Part shown: positions 51,936 through 61,052 of the stretch, piece after piece
Numbering within the stretch: the stretch's first letter is position 1
Layout: the number at the start of each line of letters is the position of its first letter
Assembly (NCBI RefSeq): GCF_018771565.1
Contig: NZ_CP076326.1
Span: 62,001-126,000, forward strand
From: Thermoflexus hugenholtzii
GTDB lineage: Bacteria; Chloroflexota; Anaerolineae; Thermoflexales; Thermoflexaceae
Direction: 5' to 3'
DNA: 64,000 nucleotides
Translations under genes and position numbers: made by a program
The notes under the pieces: model-generated
Databases searched by the model: none
The model's input: the letters and a program-made list of their open reading frames with translations, nothing else
What the model was told of the DNA's origin: nothing

Positions 51936-53204
51936 ATGGCGACGACGGTGACGATGCCCAAGATGGGCTTCGATATGGTAGAAGGGAAGCTGCTGCGCTG
52001 GCTGAAGAAGGTGGGGGAGCCGGTGAAGGCAGGCGAGCCCCTGGCGGAGATCGAGACGGAGAAGGTGAACATCGAGTTCGAGGCACCGGCCTCCGGGGTG
52101 CTGAAGGCGGTGCTCATCGAAGAAGGGACCACGGTGCCGGTGGGCACGCCCATCGCCATCATCGCCGCCCCGGATGAGCCGGTGGAAGCCCCCGCCGCAG
52201 CCCCGGCCGTCCGGGAGGGACCACCACTCCCCACCCCTGCGCCCGGCACTCCTCCTCCACCCGCGCCTGCGCCGGCTCCGGTTGGGGCGCCCACCCCGCC
52301 TCCCGGCGGGCGGGTGAAGGCCTCCCCCCTGGCCCGTCGCCTGGCCCGGGAGGCCGGCATCGACCTGCGGGAGATCCCCGGCACCGGCCCGGGAGGGCGG
52401 GTGGTGAAGCGCGACGTGGATCGCTACCTCCAGGCCCGCGCGCCGGCCGCCGCCCCCCCGCCTCCGCCGGCCGCCGCGCCCATCCCAACCCCAGCGCCCG
52501 CCCCGGTTCCCACGCCCGCGCCCACCGCGGTGCCCGTCAGCCCGTTGCGGCAGGCCATCGCTCGGCGGATGACCGTTAGCAAGCAGACCGCGCCCCATTT
52601 CTATGTCACGGTCGAGGTGGATATGGACGAGGCCATGGCCTGGCGGGCGCGGATCAACGAGGCCCTGGGGGAGCGCGGAAAGGTGACCGTGAACGATATG
52701 GTGGTAAAGGCCGCTGCCCTGGCCCTTCGGGAGTTCCCTGCCCTGCGTTCTTCCTACCAGGAAGGTGGCCTCGTCCGCCACGAGGCCATCCACATCGGCA
52801 TCGCCGTGGCCCTGGAGGAAGGGCTGATCACCGTGGTCCTGCGGGATGCCGATCGCAAGCCTCTGGCTCAAATCGCCCGCGAAAGCAAGGAGCTGGTGGA
52901 ACGAGCCCGGAGCGGGAAGGTGCGCCCCGAGGACATCGAGGGCAGCGTCTTCACCGTGAGCAACCTGGGGATGTTCGACGTGGAGCACTTCATCGCCATC
53001 ATCAATCCCCCGGAAGCCGCCATCATGGCCGTCGGAAGCGTCCGGGAGGTGCCCGTAGTGAAGAACGGGCAGCTCGCCATTGGGCAGCGCATGAAGGTGA
53101 CCGTGTCGGCGGACCACCGGGTGACCGACGGCGCCGAGGTGGCCCGCTTCCTTCAAGCCTTCCGGCGTTATCTGGAGAACCCCCTCCTCTTGCTGGTGGA
53201 ATAA
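51936..53204 (+). CDS. pdhC: dihydrolipoamide acyltransferase E2
   Basis: 422-residue E2 core subunit. One lipoyl domain (about 1-75) with lipoylated Lys43 in ETEKVN, a Pro/Ala-rich linker, a peripheral-subunit-binding domain (VKASPLARRLAREAGIDL), a second Pro/Ala linker, and the acyltransferase domain with His394 and Asp398 in DHRVTDG. Linkers are unusually proline-rich. The operon ends after this gene at a large GC hairpin. Confidence 0.95.
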   Translation: MATTVTMPKMGFDMVEGKLLRWLKKVGEPVKAGEPLAEIETEKVNIEFEAPASGVLKAVLIEEGTTVPVGTPIAIIAAPDEPVEAPAAAPAVREGPPLPTPAPGTPPPPAPAPAPVGAPTPPPGGRVKASPLARRLAREAGIDLREIPGTGPGGRVVKRDVDRYLQARAPAAAPPPPPAAAPIPTPAPAPVPTPAPTAVPVSPLRQAIARRMTVSKQTAPHFYVTVEVDMDEAMAWRARINEALGERGKVTVNDMVVKAAALALREFPALRSSYQEGGLVRHEAIHIGIAVALEEGLITVVLRDADRKPLAQIARESKELVERARSGKVRPEDIEGSVFTVSNLGMFDVEHFIAIINPPEAAIMAVGSVREVPVVKNGQLAIGQRMKVTVSADHRVTDGAEVARFLQAFRRYLENPLLLLVE

Positions 53205-53224
53205 GACCTTGCGTCCCTGCACGG

Positions 53225-53274
53225 CGCGGAGGGACGGGGCCGGGTGTCGGGGAGGCCCGCCCGGCCCCTCCGCG
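53225..53274 (+). terminator. large GC-rich hairpin after the E2 gene
   Basis: Inner stem GGGGCCGGG (53236-53244) with CCCGGCCCC (53260-53268), extended by CGCGGA (53225-53230) with TCCGCG (53269-53274) across a 5-nt bulge. It lies about 20 nt after the stop but has no U tract. Likely a transcript end or 3' stabiliser. Confidence 0.5.
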
Positions 53275-53312
53275 CGGAAGCCCCGCGGATTCCCTCCCTG
53301 GAGCGACTGGCG

Positions 53313-53341
53313 TATGATGGAGAAGGGCCCCCGCGGGGGCC
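53313..53341 (+). promoter_or_regulatory. possible tatA promoter and leader palindrome
   Basis: TATGAT (53313-53318) could be a -10 with a start near 53325. It is followed at once by the perfect 16-bp palindrome GGCCCCCGCGGGGGCC (53326-53341), just ahead of the tatA ribosome site TGGAGG. The hairpin could tune translation. No good -35 is seen. Confidence 0.35.
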
Positions 53342-53368
53342 TTCACCTATCGCGTGCTGGAGGACAAG

Positions 53369-53548
53369 ATGCCGTTCCGTCTGGGACCGACCGAGCTGAT
53401 CATCATCCTTCTGATCGCCCTGCTGCTTTTCGGGCCCGGTCGCCTGAGCAACCTGGCCCGGGAGCTCGGCCAGAGCATCCGGGAGTTCCGGCGCGGTCTG
53501 ACCTCGGAGGAGGAAAAAGGGGAGACGAAGCCGGACAAGCCTTCGTGA
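53369..53548 (+). CDS. tatA: Sec-independent translocase protein TatA-type
   Basis: 59-residue protein with one N-terminal helix (LGPTELIIILLIALLLFGPGRL), hinge FGPGRL and amphipathic helix (LARELGQSIREFRRGL), then a charged tail, the standard TatA layout. ATG 53369 follows TGGAGG; GTG 53354 is also in frame. Its TGA overlaps an ATG of the next frame (TGATG). No tatC is nearby. Confidence 0.9.
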   Translation: MPFRLGPTELIIILLIALLLFGPGRLSNLARELGQSIREFRRGLTSEEEKGETKPDKPS

Positions 53549-53589
53549 TGGGGGACACGATCGCTTCTGGATCCCTGACGAGGCACGCC

Positions 53590-54225
53590 ATGCGCACCCT
53601 CGACGAATGGCTGGAAGAGGCCGCCGCGTTCCACGGCCACCTCTGCCCGGGCCAGATCCTCGGCGTCCGAATGGCCCTCCTGGGATGCCGGTTGCTGGGT
53701 CTGAATCCCGAGGACCCCGCGGATCGCCGTCGGCTCATCGTCTATGTGGAGATCGACCGCTGCCTGACCGACGCTATCGCCACCGTCACCGGCTGCCGGC
53801 TCGGACGGCGGACCCTCAAGCACATCGATTACGGGAAGGCGGCCGCGACCTTCGTGGACACCCGGACCGGTCGGGCGGTGCGGATTGTGGCCCGGGATGA
53901 TGCCCGCGAGACGGCCCTGCATCTGGCCCCCCCGGGCCTCAGCCGGGCCGCCGCCCAACGCCACGCCTATCGCATCATGCCCGACGAAGACCTCTTCTAC
54001 GCCCGGTGGGTCCGGGTGGAGATCCCTCCGGAGGATCTGCCTGGCCATCCGATCCGTCGGGTCTTCTGCGCGCGCTGCGGCGAGGGCATCAACGACGGGC
54101 GGGAGATCGTGCGGGACGGCGAGATCCTCTGCCGGGCGTGCGCGGAAGCCCCTTACTACACCGCCCTGGAGCCGATCCCGCTCACCGGGGAAGTCCCAAT
54201 TCCCATCCCACCGTCGATGCCGTGA
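53590..54225 (+). CDS. FmdE-family protein with C-terminal zinc ribbon
   Basis: 211-residue protein of the FmdE (formylmethanofuran dehydrogenase subunit E) family. N-terminal EAAAFHGHLCPGQILGVRMALLG has the typical His/Cys metal site. A C-terminal zinc ribbon holds CARCGEG...CRAC. Family members occur in non-methanogens with unknown, possibly molybdenum-linked roles. I prefer ATG 53590 with GAGG upstream because family homology begins there; ATG 53548 overlaps the tatA stop and is also possible. The 3' end overlaps the opposing transporter gene by 44 bp. Confidence 0.85.
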   Translation: MRTLDEWLEEAAAFHGHLCPGQILGVRMALLGCRLLGLNPEDPADRRRLIVYVEIDRCLTDAIATVTGCRLGRRTLKHIDYGKAAATFVDTRTGRAVRIVARDDARETALHLAPPGLSRAAAQRHAYRIMPDEDLFYARWVRVEIPPEDLPGHPIRRVFCARCGEGINDGREIVRDGEILCRACAEAPYYTALEPIPLTGEVPIPIPPSMP

Positions 54226-56008
54226 TCGCCCCAACCGAGAGCAGCCAGAGCGGCCATCCGGCTCGCAGGAAATCCCGGGGTCGGTAACCGCCGGCGCCCA
54301 TCACCAGGGCGTTGGCCGGATGGGCCATGGGGGTGAGGAACGCCGCCGAGGTCGCCAGGGCCACCGCCAGCCCCATCTCCGCCGGCGGGACGCCCAGGGT
54401 CGCGGCCGCCCGCAGGGCGATGGGCCCCCACACCACCGCGGTGACCGAGGCGGAGAGCACCTGGGTGAGGGCGGCGGCGATCCCGGTGAAGACCAGCACG
54501 CTGACCCAGGGAGGCGCCCCCGCCAGGCCATGCAGCAGCACCGTCCCCAGCCCCTCCGCGGCCCCGGTGCGCGTCATGGCAATGGAAAGGGGCAGCAGCC
54601 CGGCCACCATGAACACCGTGGGCCACTCGATGGCCCGATACGCCTCTTCCATCGTCAGACATCCCGCCAGGATCATCAGCACCGCCCCGGCCATCGTCAC
54701 CTCGGCCACCGAGCGGGATGTCAAGGCTGAGGCCAGGATCACCCCCGCCATGATCGCGATGGCCGGGATCCGGCGGGAGGTCCGCAACGGTTCCCCGTTG
54801 GATTGCAGGACGATGAACTCGGGATCGCCCTGGAGCAGGCGGATACGTTCCCATGGACCGTAAACCAGGAGGGCATCGCCGAAGCGGAGACGTTCGTCCG
54901 CCAGCCGGGCCCGGATCGGCCGCCCCTCCCGCCAGATGGCTAAGACCTGCAGACCGTAGCGCTCCCGGAAGCGCAGGTCCCGCAACGTCCGGCCGATCAA
55001 CGTCGTGTGGGGGGAGAGAAGGACCTCCATCAGGCCCGCCTCCCCCTCCTCCAGCACCTCCGGGGAGACCGGACGGGGCAGCGGGCGGAGCCCCAGGTCC
55101 CGGAGGGCCTGCTCGAAGGGCGCTGTGCCCTCCGGGCCGGCGGCGACCAGCAACACATCCCCGGCCTGCAAACCCTCTGAGCTGGGCGGGGAAAGGAGCA
55201 GTTGTCCCCTGCGGCGGATCCCGATGACCGTCACGCCGTGCCGCGAAGCCAGCTGGCTCTCCACCAGGGAGACCCCACAGAGCGGCGAATCCGGCTCGAC
55301 CAGAAGCTCCACCAGCCCATCCTTGAGACCGTAGAGCTCCGCCAGCTCCCGGTTCAGCCGGTGCAGGTGCATCAGCTGTCCTGCCGGGGAGCGTTCCGGG
55401 AGGGTGCGCCAGGTGACTCCGATCACCCAGAGCAACCCCAGGGCGGCTGGGAGCAGACCGGCCCGGATGAAATCCAGCATGGTCAGGGATCGGCCGTAGT
55501 GGTCCCGCATCAGCCCGCTGAGAAGCAGGTTGGCGGTGGTGAAGAGAGTCGGCATTCCCCCGAGCAGCGCGCCGTAGGCGATGGGGATGAGGATGCGGGA
55601 AGGGGCCAGGCCGATCCGCCGGGCGGCCTGAACGGCCATCGGCATGACCACCGCCGCTGCGGTCACCGAGTTCATGGTCACGGAGAGCGACGCGCTGAGC
55701 AGCGTCATCCCGGCCACCAGCCGCATGGGGGAATCCCCCGCCCATCGGCTCAGACGCTCCCCCAGCGCTCGGGAGACTCCCGTGCGGTTCAGGCCGGCGG
55801 TGAGGATGAACAGCGCGATCAGCGCGATGACGGCGGAGCGGCTGAACCCACTGAAGGCCTCCTGCGGCGAGAGCAGACCGCTAAAGGAAAGCCCAAGGGC
55901 CAGGATCAGCGCCGCCAGATCGGGCCGCAGCGCCCCGCTCATCAGCAGGCCGGCCATCAGCAACAGGATCAGCGTCAGCCAGACGGCCGTGAGGGAGAAC
56001 ACCTCCAC
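54182..56008 (-). CDS. SLC13/DASS-type anion transporter with TrkA-C (RCK_C) domains
   Basis: 608-residue membrane protein. Two halves of membrane helices flank a cytosolic insert (about 215-400) with two RCK_C domains (GVSLVESQLASRHGVTVIGIRRRG.., GRTLRDLRFRERYGLQVLAIWREG..). The repeat motifs SVTMNSVTAAAVVMP and LSASVTAVVWGPIAL fit ion-coupled sulfate or dicarboxylate carriers. Such SLC13-RCK proteins often transport sulfate or phosphate. GTG start at 56008 follows GGAGAGAG. Regulation by a nucleotide through RCK_C is possible. Confidence 0.85.
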   Translation of the reverse strand: MEVFSLTAVWLTLILLLMAGLLMSGALRPDLAALILALGLSFSGLLSPQEAFSGFSRSAVIALIALFILTAGLNRTGVSRALGERLSRWAGDSPMRLVAGMTLLSASLSVTMNSVTAAAVVMPMAVQAARRIGLAPSRILIPIAYGALLGGMPTLFTTANLLLSGLMRDHYGRSLTMLDFIRAGLLPAALGLLWVIGVTWRTLPERSPAGQLMHLHRLNRELAELYGLKDGLVELLVEPDSPLCGVSLVESQLASRHGVTVIGIRRRGQLLLSPPSSEGLQAGDVLLVAAGPEGTAPFEQALRDLGLRPLPRPVSPEVLEEGEAGLMEVLLSPHTTLIGRTLRDLRFRERYGLQVLAIWREGRPIRARLADERLRFGDALLVYGPWERIRLLQGDPEFIVLQSNGEPLRTSRRIPAIAIMAGVILASALTSRSVAEVTMAGAVLMILAGCLTMEEAYRAIEWPTVFMVAGLLPLSIAMTRTGAAEGLGTVLLHGLAGAPPWVSVLVFTGIAAALTQVLSASVTAVVWGPIALRAAATLGVPPAEMGLAVALATSAAFLTPMAHPANALVMGAGGYRPRDFLRAGWPLWLLSVGAITASTVGWELGLPR

Positions 56009-56170
56009 GGGCTCTCTCCTCTCAAAGATCCGGTATGATATCTCTCCGGGTTAGGATCCCTCCTCATCTTACCTCCGGGATCCATGGGAGAGGATAGTTC
56101 GAAAGTCCGGGGCCCTCCGGGGGCTCCCTGTGGATTCAGAGGCCGTTTCCCGTAGCCCGGGGAGAGGGAG

Positions 56171-56785
56171 ATGCGCTGGGGATACGTGGGCGTGTTGATC
56201 GCCCTGATCGCGGCGACGCCGGTGGCCGCCCGGTTCTTCCTGGGGCTCTACAGCCGCCATCGGATCTACGAACGGCCGGAGGAGGTTCCATCCCGGCCGG
56301 CGGCCCTCATCCTGGGGGCCGGCCTGCGCGCCGACGGCTCCCCCACCGCCGTGCTGGCCGACCGGGTTCGGGCCGGGGCCGCCCTCTATCACCTCGGGAA
56401 GGTCGAGCTCCTGCTGCTCAGCGGGGACGGCCGCTCCTCCCCCTACTACAACGAGCCGGAGGCCATGCGCCGCCTGGCCTTGCGCCTGGGCGTCCCGGAT
56501 GCCGCCCTCCGGCTGGACCCCGAGGGCATGCGGACCCTGGACTCATGCCGGCGGGCCCGGGAGGTCTTCGGCGTGACCCGGGCCGTGGTGGTCAGCCAGC
56601 GTTTCCACCTCGATCGCGCCCTCTGGCTGTGCGCGTCGGCCGGCATCGACGCCGTGGGGCTGGCGGCGGATCGCTCGTCCTACGGGAACCGGGCGATATG
56701 GTGGAGCTTCCGGGAGATCCCCGCCTCCCTCAGCGCCCTCATCGAGGGGCTTCGTCTGCGCCTCGATCGTATGGGTAACCGCTGA
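56171..56785 (+). CDS. SanA/YdcF-like DUF218 protein
   Basis: 204-residue protein with one N-terminal membrane helix and a DUF218 domain: ALILGAGLRADGSPTAVLADRV, LLLSGDGRSSPYYNEPEAM, GMRTLDSCRRAREVFGV and VVVSQRFHLDRALWLC. SanA homologues affect envelope permeability; function unproven. GGGGAGAGGGAG precedes the ATG. The last 47 bases overlap glpX on the other strand. Confidence 0.87.
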   Translation: MRWGYVGVLIALIAATPVAARFFLGLYSRHRIYERPEEVPSRPAALILGAGLRADGSPTAVLADRVRAGAALYHLGKVELLLLSGDGRSSPYYNEPEAMRRLALRLGVPDAALRLDPEGMRTLDSCRRAREVFGVTRAVVVSQRFHLDRALWLCASAGIDAVGLAADRSSYGNRAIWWSFREIPASLSALIEGLRLRLDRMGNR

Positions 56786-57749
56786 TCCGCATCAATTTGT
56801 CCCAGCGGTGATGGGCCTCGACGAATCGAATGGTCCCGGACCGGGAGCGCATCACCAGGGAGTGCGTCCGCGCCCCCGTCCCGGTGTAGCGAACCCCTCG
56901 CAGGATCTCCCCATCGGTGATCCCGGTGGCCGCGAAGAAGATGTTGTCACCGCGGACCAGGTCGTCGGCGGTGAGGATGCGGTGGAGATCGTAGCCCATT
57001 TCGGCGGCGAAGCGGCGTTCCTCCTCGTTCCGCGGCCAGAGCCGGGCTTGGAGCTCCCCACCCAGGCATTTCAGGGCAGCGGCGGCGATCACCCCTTCCG
57101 GAGAGCCCCCGATCCCGATCAGGAGATCGATCCCGGAGTCCGGGAAGGCGGTCATCAGGGCGGCGGAGACATCCCCGTCGGGGATCAGCTTGATCCGCGC
57201 CCCGGCTGCTCGGACCTCCCGGATCAGATCCGCATGGCGCTCCCGGTCCAGGATCACCACGGTGAGGTCGTCGACGTCCTTCCCTTTCGCCCGAGCGATG
57301 CGCCGCAGGTTCTCAACCACCGGCGCGTCCAAGTCGATGACCTCCCGGGCCTCGGGCCCCACGGCCAGCTTGTGCATGTAGACGATGCGGCCCGGGCTGA
57401 ACATCGTTCCCCGCTCCGAGAGGACGATCACCGCCAGGGCCCCGGGCCGTCCCAGCGCCAACAGCCGGGTTCCATCGATGGGATCGACGGCGACGTCGAC
57501 TTGAGGGGGGCGGCCGTTGCCGATGCGCTCGCCGTTGTAAAGCATCGGGGCTTCGTCTTTCTCCCCCTCGCCGATCACCACAACGCCGTCCATGTCGATG
57601 GAGCGGAGCATGAGGCGCATCGCCTCCACGGCGGCGCGGTCCGCAGCCTCGCGATCCCCCCGGCCCATCCAGCGGCCGGCGGCCAGGGCAGCGGCCTCCG
57701 TCACCCGCACCAGCTCCAGGGCCAGGTTGCGGTCGGGTTCCTGAGCCAT
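56739..57749 (-). CDS. glpX: fructose-1,6-bisphosphatase, class II
   Basis: Gluconeogenic phosphatase of 336 residues, metal-dependent. Motifs: VVIGEGEKDEAPML, VDVAVDPIDGTRLLALG, and [29 protein letters not shown] precedes the ATG at 57749. Some class II enzymes also use sedoheptulose bisphosphate; not resolved here. Stands alone, facing away from the ribosomal operon. Confidence 0.95.
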   Translation of the reverse strand: MAQEPDRNLALELVRVTEAAALAAGRWMGRGDREAADRAAVEAMRLMLRSIDMDGVVVIGEGEKDEAPMLYNGERIGNGRPPQVDVAVDPIDGTRLLALGRPGALAVIVLSERGTMFSPGRIVYMHKLAVGPEAREVIDLDAPVVENLRRIARAKGKDVDDLTVVILDRERHADLIREVRAAGARIKLIPDGDVSAALMTAFPDSGIDLLIGIGGSPEGVIAAAALKCLGGELQARLWPRNEEERRFAAEMGYDLHRILTADDLVRGDNIFFAATGITDGEILRGVRYTGTGARTHSLVMRSRSGTIRFVEAHHRWDKLMRISGYPYDRGADEAPR

Positions 57750-57992
57750 CGGGATCCTCCCCGGTTGGTCTATCCCTCCATCGGCCCATTGTATGAGAGG
57801 ATGTGAATCCACGCCCCGGGTGTGGAATGGGCTGGGAGGGAGCAGCACCCCGGGGTCGCGGGCCGGGATTGGGCATCGATGAGGCCCCTCCGGCGGGGAT
57901 ACGCTCCTTCCCGTTCCCGGGATGGACGCTGCGCCTTTCCGGCCGCCCTATCGGGCGACGATCTCCCGGCACGGTGTCCGCGCGAATGGAGT
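57750..57992. other. gene-free stretch between glpX and the str operon promoter
   Basis: 243 bp of divergent spacer. Upstream of glpX no clear promoter is recognised on the minus strand. Open frames in this stretch lack ribosome sites and protein motifs. Confidence 0.5.
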
Positions 57993-58021
57993 TTGACAAT
58001 CCCTTTCCCCCTCGTTATAAT
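57993..58021 (+). promoter_or_regulatory. perfect consensus promoter of the str/S10 operon
   Basis: TTGACA (57993-57998), exactly 17 bp, TATAAT (58016-58021). Start of transcription near 58028 leaves a leader of about 190 nt, GC-rich with many short inverted repeats, before rpsG. The leader may hold an S7-binding autoregulatory structure, but I cannot name one. Confidence 0.92.
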
Positions 58022-58220
58022 CTCTTGTTGCGTCTGCCAGGCGGGTGCTTCCCCGGGATCCTCTTTTCGCCGTCCGGCCGCGGGGACGTTCCGCGCGCCG
58101 GCGGCCTGGGCCGCATCGGCGGCTGGATCCGATGTATGTGCGGTGTGATCCTCTGGGGTGGGAGCCTCATCCCCTGGCAGATATTCGGATCAGAAACCCG
58201 GACCCGCAGGAAGGAGGACG

Positions 58221-58688
58221 ATGCGACGGGGTCGTGCGCCCAAACGGGAAATCGCGCCGGACATTCGTTACAACAGCGTCCTGGTCGCCAAGCTCATCAA
58301 CAAGGTGATGATGAACGGCAAGAAGAGCCTGGCGATGCGGATCGTCTACGGCGCCTTCGACCTGATCGAGCGCCGCACCGGCCGGCCGGCCATGGAGATC
58401 TTTGAGAAGGCCCTGGCCAACACCAAGCCTCTCCTCGAGGTCCGACCCCGCCGGGTCGGCGGCGCCACGTATCAGATCCCTCTGGAGGTGCCGCCGGATC
58501 GCCAGGTCAGCCTGGCCCTGCGCTGGATCGTGAACGCCGCCCGGGAGCGCCCGGGCAAGTCCATGATCGAGAAGCTGGCCGCCGAGCTCATCGACGCGGC
58601 CAACGGGGCCGGGGCAGCCGTCAAGAAGCGTGAGGACACCCATCGCATGGCCGAGGCCAACCGCGCCTTCGCTCACTACCGCTGGTGA
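58221..58688 (+). CDS. rpsG: 30S ribosomal protein S7
   Basis: 155-residue primary 16S rRNA-binding protein. [56 protein letters not shown] and [20 protein letters not shown] are the family blocks. AAGGAGG precedes the ATG. It is the first gene after the promoter: rpsL, which usually leads this operon, is missing. Confidence 0.97.
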   Translation: MRRGRAPKREIAPDIRYNSVLVAKLINKVMMNGKKSLAMRIVYGAFDLIERRTGRPAMEIFEKALANTKPLLEVRPRRVGGATYQIPLEVPPDRQVSLALRWIVNAARERPGKSMIEKLAAELIDAANGAGAAVKKREDTHRMAEANRAFAHYRW

Positions 58689-58904
58689 GCGGTTCCGGGA
58701 GCCAGGAACCGGACCCGCAGGGCGCGGCAGGCGCGACGGCCCAGGGGCCGTGACCCTGCCGCTGAACAACCGGCGCGCTTCCCGCCAGCAGGGAAGAAGA
58801 TCTCAGGGGCGGTGGCCCGAAAAGCGCCTCCGCCGCGGGTATGATTGCTGGATCACGGAGAACATTTCAGAGGGAGCTCGGCTGATCGGGGAGGATCTGA
58901 GAAG

Positions 58905-61004
58905 ATGCCACGGGAAGTCCCGATTGAGAAAATCCGAAACATCGGAATCATCGCCCATATCGACGCCGGCAAGACCACGACGACGGAACGGATCCTGTTT
59001 TACACCGGGCGGACCTACAAGCTGGGCTCCGTGGATGAGGGGACCACGGTGACGGATTACATGGAGCTGGAGCGAGAGCGGGGGATCACCATCACCGCAG
59101 CCACCGTGGCCTGTTACTGGCGGGAGCACCAGATCAACATCATCGACACCCCCGGGCACATCGACTTCACCGCCGAGGTCCAACGGAGCCTGCGTGTGCT
59201 GGACGGGGGTGTCGTCGTTTTCGACGCCGTCCACGGGGTGGAGCCCCAGTCCGAAACGGTCTGGCGCCAGGCGGACCGGTATGGGGTGCCCCGCATCTGT
59301 TTCGTGAACAAGATGGATCGGGTGGGGGCGGATTTCTGGAACACCATCGGGATGATCCGGGACCGCCTGGGAGCGAACCCCGTCCCCATCCAGTTGCCCA
59401 TCGGGGCCGAGGCGGACTTCCGGGGGGTGATCGATCTGCTGGAGATGCGGGCGATCTACTGGGTCGACGAGCTGGGGACCCAGATGGTTTATGAGCCGAT
59501 CCCCCCGGAGCTCCGGGAGGAGGCGGAGCGAGCCCGGGAGACATTGGTGGAGCGGATCGCAGAGACCGACGATGCCCTCACCGTGAAATACCTGGAGGGG
59601 GAGCCCATCTCCACTGAGGAGCTGCGGGCGGCCCTCCGCCGGGCTACCATCGCCGGGAAGGTGGTCCCGGTGCTGTGCGGCTCGGCCCTTCGCAACAAGG
59701 GCATCCAGCCCCTGCTGGATGCCATCGTCGATTACCTGCCTTCCCCGGTGGACATCCCGCCGGTGAAGGGCGTCAACCCTCTCACCGGCCAGGAGGAAAC
59801 CCGGCCTGCCTCCGACGAGGCCCCCCTGGCCGCCCTGGTCTTCAAGGTGGTCACAGATCCTTATGTGGGCCGCCTGGTCTATTTCCGGGTCTACTCCGGG
59901 AAGATCACCGCCGGCCAGCAGATCACCAACTCCACGCGCGGGAACAAGCGGGAGCGGGTCGGCCGCGTCCTCCGGATGCACGCGGACCGTCGGGAGGAGA
60001 TCAAGGAGGTCTACGCCGGAGACATCGCGGCCACGCTGGGGCTGAAGGACACCTTCACGGGGGACACCCTCTGCGATCCGGAGGCTCCCATCATCCTGGA
60101 GAGCATCACCTTCCCGGAGCCCGTGGTCTCGGTGGCCATCGAGCCCAAGACCCTGGCCGATCAGGACCGCCTGAGCGAGGCCCTGCGCAAGCTGTCCGAA
60201 GAGGACCCTACCTTCCGGGTCCGTATGGATCCGGAGACCGGTCAGACCATCATCTCCGGGATGGGCGAGCTGCACCTGGAGGTGCTCATCGAGCGGATGA
60301 AGCGGGAGTTCCGGGTGCAGGCCAACGTCGGCCGTCCCCGCGTTGCCTACCGGGAGACCTTCACCCGCCCGGTGAAGGGCGCCGAGGGCCGTTTCGTGCG
60401 CCAGACCGGCGGTCGGGGCCAGTATGGGCACGTGATCATCGACTTCGAGCCTCTGGAGCGGGGCAAGGGCTTTGAGTTCATCGACGCCACGGTGGGCGGC
60501 ATCATCCCGAAGGAGTTCATCCCGGCCATCGAGAAGGGCCTGATCGAGGCCATGGAGGCCGGGGTGCTGGCCGGGTATCCCCTGACCGACATCCGGGCCA
60601 CCTTGGTGGGTGGGTCCTACCACGAGGTGGACTCCTCGGAGATGGCCTTCAAGGTGGCGGCCTCCCTGGCCCTGCGCAACGCCGCCGAGAAGGCCGCTCC
60701 CGTCCTCCTGGAGCCCATCATGCGGGTGGAGGTGATCGTTCCGGAGATCTACACCGGGGACGTAGTCGGAGATCTCTCCTCCCGCCGGGCCCAGATCCAG
60801 GGGATCGAAAACCGGGGGAAAGGCGTCCAGTCCATCCGCGCCCTGGTCCCCCTGGCCGAGATGTTCGGATACGCCACCACCCTTCGCTCCATCACCCAGG
60901 GCCGCGGCACCTTCTCCATGGAGTTCGATCACTACGCCGAGGTGCCGCCCCACATCGCGGAGGGGATCATCCGCGCCGGCGAAAAGAAGCCCGTCGGTCG
61001 ATAA
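58905..61004 (+). CDS. fusA: elongation factor G
   Basis: Translocation GTPase of 699 residues, full length. P-loop [12 protein letters not shown], switch [21 protein letters not shown] and the domain IV and V blocks [11 protein letters not shown] and [11 protein letters not shown] are intact. GGGGAGG lies 11 nt before ATG 58905. The 216-nt gap after rpsG has a TATAATlike TATGAT at 58840-58845 that could be a second promoter. Confidence 0.97.
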   Translation: MPREVPIEKIRNIGIIAHIDAGKTTTTERILFYTGRTYKLGSVDEGTTVTDYMELERERGITITAATVACYWREHQINIIDTPGHIDFTAEVQRSLRVLDGGVVVFDAVHGVEPQSETVWRQADRYGVPRICFVNKMDRVGADFWNTIGMIRDRLGANPVPIQLPIGAEADFRGVIDLLEMRAIYWVDELGTQMVYEPIPPELREEAERARETLVERIAETDDALTVKYLEGEPISTEELRAALRRATIAGKVVPVLCGSALRNKGIQPLLDAIVDYLPSPVDIPPVKGVNPLTGQEETRPASDEAPLAALVFKVVTDPYVGRLVYFRVYSGKITAGQQITNSTRGNKRERVGRVLRMHADRREEIKEVYAGDIAATLGLKDTFTGDTLCDPEAPIILESITFPEPVVSVAIEPKTLADQDRLSEALRKLSEEDPTFRVRMDPETGQTIISGMGELHLEVLIERMKREFRVQANVGRPRVAYRETFTRPVKGAEGRFVRQTGGRGQYGHVIIDFEPLERGKGFEFIDATVGGIIPKEFIPAIEKGLIEAMEAGVLAGYPLTDIRATLVGGSYHEVDSSEMAFKVAASLALRNAAEKAAPVLLEPIMRVEVIVPEIYTGDVVGDLSSRRAQIQGIENRGKGVQSIRALVPLAEMFGYATTLRSITQGRGTFSMEFDHYAEVPPHIAEGIIRAGEKKPVGR

Positions 61005-61052
61005 TCCGGGCGATTTGTCTCAGAACTCAGAACATTTATAAGGAGGCGAGCG

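Noticed and set aside
61015-61042. TTGTCT-N16-TATAAG before tuf as a promoter
   Set aside because: The -10 would overlap the ribosome-binding site and start transcription about 4 nt before the ATG, so it is probably fortuitous.
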